A model generated the notes under the pieces. That model did not search any database. It was not told where the DNA came from and worked only from the letters and a program-made list of their open reading frames with translations. From Chamaecyparis obtusa (Eukaryota; Streptophyta; Pinopsida; Cupressales; Cupressaceae), in assembly GCA_027943335.1 (NCBI GenBank), contig BSBK01009254.1, positions 496,001 to 560,000 of the forward strand: a stretch of DNA of 64,000 nt, written 5' to 3'. Positions 1-11,141 of the stretch are shown in pieces. Position numbers and translations under genes: made by a program. Positions within the stretch are counted from its first letter, which is position 1, and every line of letters begins with the position of its first letter.

Positions 1-2685
1 TACACTTCTCTTGGTTAGAATTTTGTCACGTTTGTCACCAATAATGTTATTAGTGGAGTGATAGGTGACATACCTTGGCAGAATTGGTTGGTGATTCTGG
101 TCTTCTCTTTCTGATTGAGGCACATTTCCAGCAAGATCATGAACATCTTCTTGTTCATCTTCTTCAATTGGTCTTATGTTTTGATTCATTCCTTGCTTAG
201 GCACATTACCATGTTCCATGGGTTTGTTTACCTATTCCCCTTCATCAATGGTTATATTTTATTTAATTTTGTTTGGTCATTTATGTCCTGGCCTTGGTGA
301 CTGTCAGATTCACCTTGAATGATCTTATCATTTGACTCTGAATGGTCATCTATCTTTACATTTGCACTCTCCACTATTTTACCTATCCTTTTGTTTAGAC
401 ACCAATAGGCTTTTCTTTTGGTGGAGTAACCCAAAAATATGCCTTCATCACTCTTAGACTCAAACTTGCTAGAGTAAACATCTCTCTTGATGTAACAGTT
501 GCTTCCAAATACTCTGAAATAGCTTACACTGGGAGTAGGACCAAACCATAACTCATATGGAATTTTACTGGTTCCTTTCTTAACTTGAACTCGGTTTAGT
601 GTATATATAGTAGTGTTGATTGCTTCTCTCTAGAAGTGATGAGCTATATCCTTCTGAATCATTAGAGTTCTTGCACAGTCTACTAGAGTCTTGTTTCTTC
701 TTTCAATGACTCTATTTTGTTGAAGGATTCTTGATGCAGACATCTGCCTTTTAATCCCTTGTTCTTCACAGTAGTTAATAAGCTCTTCAGAGGTTTACTC
801 ACCTCCTCTGTCTGACCTTAGACACTTCAAGTTCTTACCGGTCTCCTTCTCCACTCAGGCCTTGTAAATTTTAAACATATGGAAGGTCTCTAATTTTTCT
901 TTTAGGAAAAGCATCCACATCATCTTTGAAATATCATCTATAAAGAGCATAAAATACATGTCTCCATAGTAGCTCTTTGTCCTCATCGGTCCACACAGAT
1001 CTATGAGAACAAGATCCAATACATTCTTAGTTGAATAAGACTTGTTGTTGAAGCTTGTACCTGTTAGCTACCCAACTTACACTCTTTGCACATGGTCCTA
1101 TTTAGCTTTGTGATGTCAGGAAGCCCTTTGAATGACTTCTTCCTACTCACCTTGACTATGCTATCAAATTTTATGTGGCAAAGTCTTGTGTGCCACAACT
1201 AGATATCATCATCTTTTGCCATAAGGCAAGTTTTTTGTATTTTCCCTTTTGTTGTTGTCATAAGGCAGGCTCCCTCAGTTAAGTTTAGGTATAAAAATTT
1301 TCCTTTTCTTTTTCTACCAATGGCAACTTGTGCTCTTGATTGATTCTTGACAATGCATGATCCCTGTCCAAACTCTAACCGATATCCTTTGTTGTTCAGT
1401 TGAGTGACGCTCATCATGTTGTACATGAGTCCTTCTACCTAGTACACATCATCACAAACAAATTCATTACCAAGTTCTATTGAGCATTTGCCTCTAATAG
1501 CACAAGGAGCATTATTTCCAAATGTCACTAATCCACCATCACTAAGCTTCAAGCTGATGAACTTGTTTTTGTCACCAATTATGTGGTGAGTGCATCCACT
1601 ATTAATGATCTAGTCCTCACATTGGTGGGAGTTGGAGATAAGTATCATTTCACTTATCACTGTGTTTTCTTCCTTTATTGCTACAAAAGAAATTTCATCA
1701 TCTTCTGATTCTTCAGATTCATTGTCAGTGACACCTTCCTCAGCAAGGCAACACTCATTTCCTTTGTTCTTGAATTGGTTGAACTTTTCTTTATTTTCAT
1801 TTTCAAGACATCTGGCCGCAATGTGTCATATCTTGTTACAAGAAAATCATTTCAATGGAAGTTTCCCTTTATACTTCCATTTTTCTCTTAGAAATCTCCT
1901 TGCGATGAGTGCTTCAAACCCATCCTGCTCTTGTTCTTTTAAGAGCAGATTGTCAAGGAAATGACCAAACCTTCAAGTAGAACTATTACCAGTCTCTCTT
2001 CCTTTCTTAGTGGAAGCAATATTCACATAAGACTTAAAAGCAACATCTAACATAGGTAAGTTGTTATCATAATTGCTTAATTCAAAAGTAGTTAACTTAC
2101 CGATAAGCAATTCAAGGGTGACTTGTGATGTTCTTACTAATCTGAGCTCATGTATGGATGAGATCTTGATAGCATACTGTGGTCTCAACATCCTCAATAT
2201 CTTTCTTATTACATCTTCCTCACTCAGTGTTCCTCTAGCACTTTTGATGGAGTTCATCACTTCTTTTATTATGTTGTTGTAGTGCTCAATGTCTTCACCT
2301 TCATTCATCTTCATGTCATCATATTTTCCTTTGAGACTTTCTACTTTTTCTCTTGAACATGAGGGTCACCTCCGTATATAGTTTGTAGCTTTGCCCACAT
2401 TTGATAGGTTGTGGTAAGATTTTCAATCTCTACATACACATCATCAGGCAATGTACTGGCTATCATATCCATAGAAGTTGTGTGTTCACTTCTAACCTTT
2501 AGTTGATCAGTCATCAAGGTACCGATAGGTTTGTTGTAATCTGTGATCACATGGTTCCAAAACTGATCTCCTGTGGTTTTCATGTACAGCTTCATCTTGT
2601 TGCACCATAGACTAAATTTTTCCTTAGAGGACTTGGGTCCTTCCTTTCTCATCATTATGATCTTTTCCTTGTTGCAGTTAAGCAA
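1..2685 (-). pseudogene. Copia-1: Ty1/copia gag-pol, decayed, cut by window edge
   Basis: Encodes the capsid precursor and the protease/integrase part of a copia polyprotein, read right to left. Gag lies at 2685-1973 in two pieces with a break near 2314-2341. A zinc knuckle at about 1850-1805 keeps NKI.HIAARC, but stops replace its first Cys and its Gly. The protease site at about 1612-1590 reads IINSGCTHHIIGD, so the catalytic Asp of the usual DSG is Asn (codon 1601-1603), and a stop stands where Trp normally precedes it. The gag-pre-integrase region (about 1430-1080) keeps LWHTRLCH. The integrase core (about 1060-470) keeps FIDDI, SDRGGE and VIERRNK, so its DDE triad is present. The left end reads into the integrase C-terminus (GYSTKRKAYW). 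Reverse transcriptase and the 3' LTR lie outside. Several other stops make it non-functional. Confidence 0.9.
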
Positions 2686-2715
2686 CTCATAAAAAGGACG
2701 TGGCTATGATAAAAA

Positions 2716-4085
2716 TTAATGGTCCCAAACAGTGTTGAGAGGGGAGGGGTGAATCAGAACCCACTAAAACTTGAAAACACTCTAATATCTATTAACTATT
2801 ACTACATGCAAAACATATCCTATAAAAGAAATAACTAACACAATATCACAACAACATAGAACACTAGATATATTGCATGGAAACCCAAAATGGGAGAAAA
2901 CCATAGTGTAAGTAGAACTCACAAATTTTGCACTCTTCTAAAGTGCACCCTATGAAAAGCCTACCCTATTAAGGGATTACAAACGCACTGCTAGGTGTGA
3001 CCCGGTTAAGGGATTTAAAATAAAGCCTATTAAAACCTGCCTTGTCAGAGGACTTTAGAACATCTACTAGGTGTTACCCAGTTAAGGGATTTGATACAAG
3101 GGACCTCTTAATGTCCACCCAAATATTGGGATTTGACTATTGCAATTGTTAGAGAGCAATAGAGGGGTTGATCCTTTGAAATGGCTCTGTTGAGCTTGAT
3201 AAGATCACTATTTTATCCACTGAGAGTCATCATTGGGCACCACAAGTATGATCTCTTCAAGTTGTTGTGCTTCCTTGCACACTCTCTTCTTCTTCTCTTC
3301 TCCTTTTCCCTTACAATGGCTTTGAACAACTTACATTTTCATTCTTTTTCTTTGGCAGAATGAAGGCAAATGATTTTCTTTACTGACTGAAGAATAAATG
3401 GACTTCCCATTGAGCGTGGGACAGATCTTCCCGCTCTTTGTTGTTGAGATATTCATGAAGATCTCCTTTTGATCCACCATCGAGTTGTGTTTCATTCATG
3501 TGAGGAAACATCAGATGCGTGACACAAGCTTTCCCTTAATGGAAGATCCGCCATTCAGTCATGTTTCAGTCTTGTAACAAAAACATTAGATACGTGTCAC
3601 AAACTTTCCCTTAGAATAAATTCCTCCATGATTTGTGCAAAAAATCTTGGCAAAAGAATCTCCTCAGTATTCTTCAACTGTGCCTTTCACCGGTTTTTTC
3701 CATAACAAAAAATCCTATGTGATTTGTGCAATAAATCTCGATAGAAGAGTCTCTTAAGTGTCCGTCAACCACACCTTTCACCGGTCTCAATGACATCTTA
3801 ATGATTATCTCTTTCACCGGTTACATCTCTCCTTATGCAGTGTTCTGGACTCTGTCTTCATCGGCCACTGCATTGGTCTCTGTCTTCATCGATCACTGCA
3901 CCGGTTAGTGACTTCACCGGTCATTGTCTTCATGATTAAGTACATTGTTGCTCATCACCATGTCATCGATTACCACTTTCCTAAATAATTTCTCTTGTCA
4001 CATGTTCCCTAGTATTTGGACAATGTTAGCTTACACATTTAATAACATCACCACTTTACCATGTACCAATTTCATCCTTACTGGT
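2716..4085 (-). repeat. Copia-1 5' LTR remnant
   Basis: This gene-free stretch lies directly upstream of the Copia-1 gag on the minus strand. Its inner end (about 2716-2750) carries the pyrimidine-rich terminus seen next to the primer site in Copia-2 and Copia-3 (on the minus strand, gattcacccctcccctctca). Just inside it, near 2700-2715, is a damaged match to TGGTATCAGAGC. Spaced ttaagggattt motifs between 2960 and 3135 resemble the R region of the Copia-3 LTR. The outer boundary is not visible as a clean CA end, so 4085 is an estimate. Confidence 0.55.
3685..3925. repeat. Cluster of ACCGGT palindromes in the Copia-1 LTR
   Basis: CACCGGT or GCACCGGT occurs about five times between 3685 and 3925 (near 3690, 3778, 3814, 3900 and 3913), with near copies such as catcggccactg and catcgatcactg between them. 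The arrangement looks like a degenerate enhancer-type repeat in the U3 part of the LTR. Function is inferred from position only. Confidence 0.5.
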
Positions 4086-4290
4086 AATGCGAACAAAATG
4101 TTCATTGTGATATTGGTTATTTGAAGTTATTTAATTAAAAAGAATTAAGTTGGTTATTAAATGTTAATCTAATTTGTTCGTGTTAATGTTTTGTAGCTAG
4201 ATCGGATTCTAGCTCACATTATTTTAATTAGGAAAATTAAAATAATGAATTAAGTATTTAATTAAGGATAATTAAAGAATGAATGGATTA

Positions 4291-4475
4291 ATTATTTATT
4301 TAATTAGGAGAATTAAATAAATAATTTATTATTTAATTGGGATAATTTATTGGAGAATCAAATAATATAAATAATATTTATTTATGGATTGTTTATTATT
4401 TATTTAATTGGGAGAATTAAATAAATAATTAATTGGAGTATAAAATATTATTAGTTATTTATTTAATTGGAGAAT
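4291..4475. repeat. AT-rich hairpin repeats
   Basis: A series of near-identical inverted repeats. At 4291-4325 a perfect 15-bp stem (attatttatttaatt and its complement) encloses loop aggag. At 4395-4429 the same stem encloses gggag. A shorter 9-bp version around 4455-4475 encloses ggag. The sequence from 4130 to 4500 is otherwise AT-rich low complexity. Confidence 0.75.
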
Positions 4476-4479
4476 TAAA

Positions 4480-6400
4480 TATTCGAGCTATTAAAATACA
4501 ATAAAGTAATTATTAAATTAAATGGATCGGGCCCTCTCATCAAATTAAATAAAAGACCGACTAGAGTGAGAAATTAAATGGACTTGTATATATTCAAGTT
4601 TACCATGTCATAATTATACACTTGATGCAATGGAATCTTTATCTTTTAGAGAAATGCTCGGGGGAGACAATCAAATATTGTCTATGGTTGGGAGGGAAAA
4701 TCATTGTCTATGGTTAAACAAACATAAAACAACAATTTGCATGTATATAAGCATGAGAAATTCATTATGTTAGATTGATAATAAATTGGGTTCTCTTTAA
4801 AATAAGTTGGAGATAACTAGGAATACTATTGCATTTAATTGTATTTTGTACGAGTCATGTCAAAGGCCTATGAAAATTAGAAGAGTACATTGCCTAAACT
4901 ATTTATTCAATCACACATTGTCAGTTTCTCATACTCTTACCAACTTATCCTATCATTGACAAATTTTCCAAAGAATCACAATTTAGAAACAAAAACAAAC
5001 TGTTCCTTTCTAAAAACCATTATTATTTTAAAATTTGAAATTTTTATTAATCATGAAATGCCTCTAGTTTTATTCATTTTGCCTATTTTTTGTTTCTAGT
5101 CCTTTGGGTTTCATGTGGAATAACTTCCAAGTACAATTTGGTAACAATGTTAATGTAAATGTCCCTTGCCATCCATTGCATATAACCTATAATATGTTGT
5201 TGAATTCAATAGTTATTGATTGCTTCGCAAACTCTTTTGTTGTTGATTGTTAAGCATGACTTGGATTGGCACAAATTTTTTTTTTTTACTTTTAATATAT
5301 GGCTATATTTCATTTGTGCTTATGATAAACATGCTCAAGTTGCAACAACCATAATAGCCTAATACAATATATACCTTTTGCTGAATTGGATGAGCATGAT
5401 TAGGTAACATACATGGAAACTTGTTTAAAATATTGCCTTTTTGGTATTTAATATAAAAAGGGACAATGAGATTATTGGATCAATGTATCTTGTGTTGATG
5501 TCTGCAATGAAACATTGATGATCAAGAAAGCTCTATGGATCAATCTTAACAAGGTTTTCTTAATTATTCTCTTCTCTTGTACAATTTGCACATCTGTTAT
5601 GGGCAATATTTAGCCCTGGTTGTTGCACTTTGTACTCCTTTAGTGAGTTGTAGAAGCAATTAAACATTTAACAAATCAAAGAGGTTCTTGGAAAATGTGA
5701 AAAATCAACAAGTGATGGAAGTACGTCAAATTATCAATGTATTAAACAAAAGTATTTGCAATTATAGATAGGTGCCATAGGATCAGACAATTAAAAATGG
5801 CCAATAAAATTTGCTATATGTTGAAAATTTTGAAATAAGCAAATTTTAATATAGTTTAAAAGACAAAACTAAAAACTACTAATTATTCCATTAAACTTGA
5901 CAAAACCATATTAATTCAAGAATATTATTCTACTGAAAATATTGCTTTGTCCATCATAACTAGCCTTTTTCAACCTATTGCAAATTTGAAAATTATAACA
6001 AGCAGAAACAAAGAATAAAGCACAAACTTTCTCCCAATTACACTTGATGGTAGCTCCCAATAAAACCTAGCTAGCAATGAAAACAACAGCTCTGGACAAT
6101 GCCATACCACCCCTATCCAAGCCATCATCACCCTAAAACTGTTTGGTAGCAAACAACATGCCAGAATAGCCTTAGCGATCATCAATAAATTAATAATCAT
6201 AAATCAACTGGGAAAATGCTCAATTGCCAGGACCAAGCTATTAGCTATCTTTGGCTTGAGATCCTTGTTAATGGTATTGATAATAATATATATCAACTTA
6301 TTAGTGACCCATATTTTCAGAGCTTAGAATTCTTCTCATAAAAATAATAATGATCAAACATATACTATCTCTCTCCATCTCTACAAGAGGTGTCTGCATA
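4480..6400. other. No recognisable gene
   Basis: AT-rich intergenic sequence. The only open frames are short, lack family motifs and show no repeat partner in the window. No LTR boundary, promoter or RNA gene could be supported. Confidence 0.6.
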
Positions 6401-6587
6401 CCTTGTATCTTGTTGTCATTAGTCATGTTGATGTGTGTTTTATGACTCACCAAATAGTAGAACAAAATAACAAAAATATCTTATCCTCTCTTGAACAAAA
6501 TACCATGTATGCTAAGTTTGCAAGAACATACGGTAACTCCAATGTTCCTCGACTCGTGGATAAGCCTGGTGTTGATGTGATTTACTG

Positions 6588-6980
6588 ATGATCACAAGGG
6601 GCATTACATTTTCACTTCTTTATGTCATGATGAAAATGGGTACTATCAAAATATTTGCAATGAAGTACTATTTTTGGGGTTTTACCGGATATGCAGAAAT
6701 GAAAGGGGGTTTAGGGTTCAGAGATCCTAATCTACTCCTAAGAGTAATGATAGCAAAGGAAAGTATGTTGATGGATGAGTTCCTCAATTACTGAGTCCCA
6801 CTTTTCCAATTCAAGCTACAACTACACGTGGACTGGTGCAATCTTCAAAGGTTTATATGAATGATTGAATTTAGGCACATGGATAAGGGGTTCAAACTAA
6901 CTTTGCACAATGATTTAGAATCACTAAAATGTCAAAAGTATGAACCAAAAGAACTCATGAAAACATTATCATATTCTCCA
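6588..6980 (+). pseudogene. Antisense reading frame conserved in repeat R (copy 1)
   Basis: Not a protein I recognise. The frame runs MITRGITFSLLYVMM through KGGLGFRDPNLLLRV to MLMDEFLNY, then a TGA, then continues readable through QLHVDWCNLQRF and LTLHNDLESLKCQKYEP. The inverted copy at 61603-62013 keeps the same frame open for 136 codons, with Arg and Gln where this copy has TGA and TAG. It runs opposite to the TATA box of the repeat. Conserved openness hints at coding, but the protein has a high share of Met and Leu and could be chance in a young repeat. Confidence 0.35.
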
Positions 6981-7152
6981 AACAAATCATAACACTTTAT
7001 CTACTAAACTTAATCTAATTGAGAGAATTATGAAACCAAGCAAGCATTAAGACACATCAAATGATCACCACACTTTAATGAAAATTCTATTGTCTCAATA
7101 GATCATAAGCAACAATCTCAAAATTCTCTCTTACAAATGAGAAGAAGAGGCC

Positions 7153-7162
7153 TTTATATAGG
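7153..7162 (-). promoter_or_regulatory. TATA box of repeat R, copy 1
   Basis: On the minus strand the sequence reads cctatataaagg followed by a pyrimidine-rich leader (cctcttcttctcattt). Copy 2 has the same box and leader at 61433-61460, which supports a real core promoter. Confidence 0.6.
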
Positions 7163-7391
7163 TTCTCGAAAACAACTGGCCCGAATCAAAACAATAATCG
7201 ATGGCCCAAATTTTGCCACCTCAGCCCTAATTAAGGTTAGGGCACATAAAAAGGAATCTACATTAATGCAAAAGGAATCCACCACCATAGTGGGTAATAA
7301 ATGCCCACTACACATGCACACTTAGAAGGAAGGTGGGGTGCAATAAATGACTATTGTGTGCTCCCACTAGGCATTAAATGTGCATGTTGTC

Positions 7392-10300
7392 CTATCTTTG
7401 ACCTCTCTTCTTAAATGCCTGGAATCTATCTAGCACTATTTCCAATTCTTCCATGCTGATGCTAGGTGCCGACTCTTGCTTGAATTCCAAGGTGACCATT
7501 TCTCGCTCAAACTTCTTCAAACTATCATCCCAATTTAGTACCAAGTCTTGAGTAGAATGCATATCATTCAAGAATGTAGAAAGGTTCTCGTAATCATCCT
7601 TCATGAAAATTATCATCTAAAAGGACTCCTCCAACTTTCTTTTCACATTGCCTAGAGTTATCTCTTCTTCAGTGAGCCTTTGCAATAAAAGCAAGGCAAC
7701 ATTGTTGGAAACTTCCTTTCAGATATTATCATCTATTTCCTTTAGTCGAGTGGATTCCTTAATGAAATGCTCAAACATTTCCTTAGCTAACAAAACTACT
7801 CCATACCACCTAGAAAAGTCATATGCTTCACCCTCTCTGATAACTCCACCATCAATCAGTTTCTCTCTAGGTGTCTCCATCAGCTTGTGCAAGTCTGTAA
7901 TTATCTCATCCCTATAGATGCGCTCATCCTCCCAAGATCCCTCCATACACTGTATTCGAGAAAGGATGGAAAGTGCTCTGTTATGTATCTTTACCAAATC
8001 CTTAGTGTGTTTGTAGGCCTCATTCTTGATGCCCTCCATCCAAACCTCTGCCCCTTGTGCAATGCATATGATTCTATTTATTCCTTCAACAAACTCCATA
8101 GGGACAACCTGAGGAACAAATGATGGATCCTTCTCACTAACTGGATGAGACATGCTACTTATGTAGTCACATAGGTCTTTAATTTCACCTTTTTGCCTCT
8201 GATACTTCTCCTCAAGCTTCTTCATTTTGTCTTTCACTGCCTGCTTGGAGTCATCAAAATCCTCCATTACCTGTGCGCTGGATGCATGGCCTAAGTCAAC
8301 TTTGGTTATATTATATTCTTTAGGAGCTATTTGATCCTTTGCTTTATCTATCATTGGTGTTGAAACCTATAGGATCCTAGCTCTAGATTCTCCTTGGATA
8401 ATCTTTGTGAACTTCTTTGCCTTTCCCTTTTCATCTGATCGGTTGACTCGGTCTAGGATTTCCTTCAATTCAGCCGCTGGGTCAACTTCTTTTTCTTGGC
8501 TTCTTTGAATCCATTGTCTCAGCCATTCTAGAACATCTGTGTTTTGATCTTTCTACACTGCTAACTATTCTTATCCTTGAAATTTTCTAATATCAATTTC
8601 TTCCTCAGCCCTTGGACTTTCTGTTGTTTCCATAGGGGCTACAACTTCCATTGTAGGAAATCCTTCCTCCACTGTAGGAATTTTTGTCACTATTTCTAGA
8701 ACTTCCTCTTCCATCATTTCTCTTTCTAGAAGTGTATCAAGACTCTCCTTAGTGGTGATATCCTACTCTCTTCTCCTTTTTTGTGGAAATCTTTCATTAG
8801 TGTTAATACTTAGTTTTTCCCGAACTAACCTATTTATGTGGTCTTGCTCCATCATCCTCCTAGTGATATATGTTTCCTCCTTGGTGAAAATTCCTATCTC
8901 TTTCACACTGGGAGTTCGACTAGGTGAGGATGGAACATCTACAAACCTTTTCCTTTTCTATTGTGGTTCTTCAATGTGGAGGTCCAACTTCCTTTTTGCA
9001 TGTACTTCCTGAGAAACACCATTATCCTTTCTACGCTCTGCACTACTTGATAGAATTTCCCCTTCTTTCATCACTCTTCCTTGTGATTGCCTCAGTATTT
9101 CATCCCTCAGTGCCTGATGACCCATCAACTCGTATGTCCATTATTCCTTCGGTATGGCCACTTGGCTCAATTGCCTCCCAATTCAGTATCTGGTGAAATC
9201 TAGGACTGGTCTAGATAACGTGTCAAGGTCTAAAACTTCTTTCTTTGACCAATCATAGGCACCAATTTCTCTCTTCTCAGGGCAATATCCTTTCTGGATC
9301 ACATTTGATTCTTCCTCCATCTGGTCAGGAATATGAAAGATCTTGCATGCTCTGATAAGGTTTAGTGGCAATTTGGAGTGCATCCTTTTCTTTACCTCGT
9401 GGTCATCTGTATCATTTTCCCAATAATCGTCAAGGTGTGCCATATGCTGATATCTAATCCCTACGAATAACCTTATCTTGTTGTAAGGATCAAAGTTTAA
9501 CCTTTAGGCATGTGCAGCGAAAGATGGAAGAATGATAATTCCTCATGGGACTTCTCAATCGCCTTTAGGCATGTGCACATTTTAGCTTCATCTCTACCTA
9601 TGGAAATTATAAAATCAAGTCCTAATTTCATCTTTCCTTTTTGAATCTTGTCGTAGACAGTCAACTATCGGGTGATCTCTAGCAGGACCATTTTATCTGT
9701 CGAATACTTAGGAAGCTTGTAAGGTTGTGCTGAGAATCCTTGAAGCCTGATGTGAGAAAAAGTAGGAAACTGAATAAACCATGCCCCATATTCTTCCACC
9801 AATTTTATGGCTTCTATCGATAGTCTCACATGTAGCTTCTTTTGCAAAGTTCACACAATACACATTGCAAATGAGTCACTAACCCAAACATAATCATCAA
9901 TTGCATGTAGATGCAACTGAGGATAACAATTGTATACTTTCAATCACTGAGTTCTACTCCTGATTGCTCCCTTGCATCTCAGTCCTTCATATCTTGTTTC
10001 CCATGCCAACATATAGATGATGTATGAACTCATGTAGAACTTCTTTGTCTGCTCCAAGCTCTCTAACTACTCACTCAAGTTGTCACTGATCAACCCTGCC
10101 CAGTCTACATGGTTATGTTCTTCCACTATCTACTTGATGAAGTACCACATCCAACTTTCAAAGAGATAAGACTGAGGTAGGCCAATGTTCCTGCTCAACA
10201 TCATTATCATGTCACTATATTCTCGGTGGAAATCTAGCCACACTAGCTCTTTGGGATGCTTGGAAAAATGAGATATATTCTTTCTCAGCCACTTGTTATT

Positions 10301-10758
10301 GATGATCTCCTCATAGTACTGGACTCTGGCCGTGAAGACTCTTTTTTCTTTCTCCTTTGTTTTCATTACCAATCTCCAAGAGGAAGGAATTCTGAAAGCC
10401 TCTAAAATAGCTGGTGGAGAAAGGTCTGCAAGTAAATTTCCATCAGCATCTCTGATTGTTCTATCTCTCACCTGGTAGTGCCTTGCACACTCCCTGATTA
10501 ATTCAGGATGTTGGAAAGTAAAAGGGAATCCAACTGTAGCCACTATACCACTATTCATGATCTTCTTGGCTAAGTGCGTTAGATGATGTTCTTTATATTT
10601 GAACATCCTCCTGTGGAATTCATTCAGGTCCAGGCATTTGAGGTTGGTGTCACTGATTTCTGACAACTTTGACACAATCTGGATTCTGGATAGAATCTAC
10701 TTTTCTCATTCTTTATCAACTGCCTTCTGGTCATGTTTGTTCCTCTAGGTTCTGCCAT
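7392..10758 (-). pseudogene. ORF-X copy A: uncharacterised accessory protein, decayed
   Basis: I do not recognise this protein; its homologue is ORF-X copy B at 42734-46494. The reading frame starts at ATG 10758 (MAEPRGTN). It shifts frame before 10675, then runs mostly in one frame with in-frame stops (at 10130, near 10060, 9955, 9845 and others) to a TAG at 7392. Shared blocks with copy B are TIRDADGNLLADL (about 10460-10425; B has VIRDAKGNLLINI), a core around GAWFIQFPTFSHIRLQGF (about 9805-9690; B has GDFIFYPISTVIRLYGF) and a C-terminal WDDSLKKFEREMVTL (about 7540; B has WDKLMPKRDEVLAF). The middle (9200-8400) is charged and low in complexity. A coiled-coil stretch (KDKMKKLEEKYQRQKGEI, about 8250-8190) follows. 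No reverse transcriptase, integrase, transposase, nuclease or zinc-knuckle motif is visible. Length is about 1,100 codons. Confidence 0.7.
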
Positions 10759-11136
10759 CTGGTTCTCATTTTCTCACTCTTTGAGAAAAATCACTCAACT
10801 TCTAAAAAACTTTTCCTCTTAAAAATAAATTCCCACTGTCTTTCTCAATCTGGCTTCTTAGCTTGCTCTTCAAAATTTGTGTGTGAAAAATGAATTGGGA
10901 GAGGGTCTTTTTTATAGACTTGAGAACCCTGGAAAGCTGCTTTAAAATGAAGCACTAAATTTAGCAGATTCTCCTTTCAAAGAGATTCCTTTCCATTTGT
11001 CACTCTTTTTCTCTCAGCTTATTGGGAAGTTTCTAATTCGAGTGTCCAACTTCATGGAGAAGTTTTATCCAATTTCCCTCTTTTGATTTTTTGAATTGCT
11101 TTAGATATTAATTAATTAAATATTAAATCAATATTT
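10759..11136 (-). promoter_or_regulatory. Upstream region of ORF-X copy A with TATA box
   Basis: On the minus strand a TATA box (ctataaaaaa, 10908-10917) lies about 150 bp upstream of the ORF-X start and is followed by a pyrimidine-rich leader. From 11090 to 11136 the sequence becomes AT-rich and is interrupted at 11137-11141 by the Tat insertion. The same AT-rich target resumes at 32062. Confidence 0.45.
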
Positions 11137-11141
11137 AATTA

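Larger units (their letters stand above)
6403..7391 (-). repeat. Repeat R, copy 1 (LTR-like, 3' of ORF-X copy A)
   Basis: About 960 bp here match, in inverse orientation, the segment at about 61250-62167. Homology stops at the shared edge acacacatca (6424 here, about 62166 there). Read on the minus strand it follows the stop codon of ORF-X copy A, contains a TATA box 230 bp downstream of that stop, and then a conserved antisense reading frame. Position and TATA box suggest a 3' LTR, but no 5' partner LTR was found, so the nature of the repeat is open. Relative to copy 1, copy 2 lacks about 50 bp near 7320-7365. Confidence 0.7.

Noticed and set aside
5970..6200. 76-codon minus-strand frame
   Set aside because: No motif, no homologue in the window, ordinary length for chance in AT-rich DNA.
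8752..9196. Plus-strand open frames opposite ORF-X copy A
   Set aside because: Shadow frames of the minus-strand reading frame, which has a homologue; these have none.
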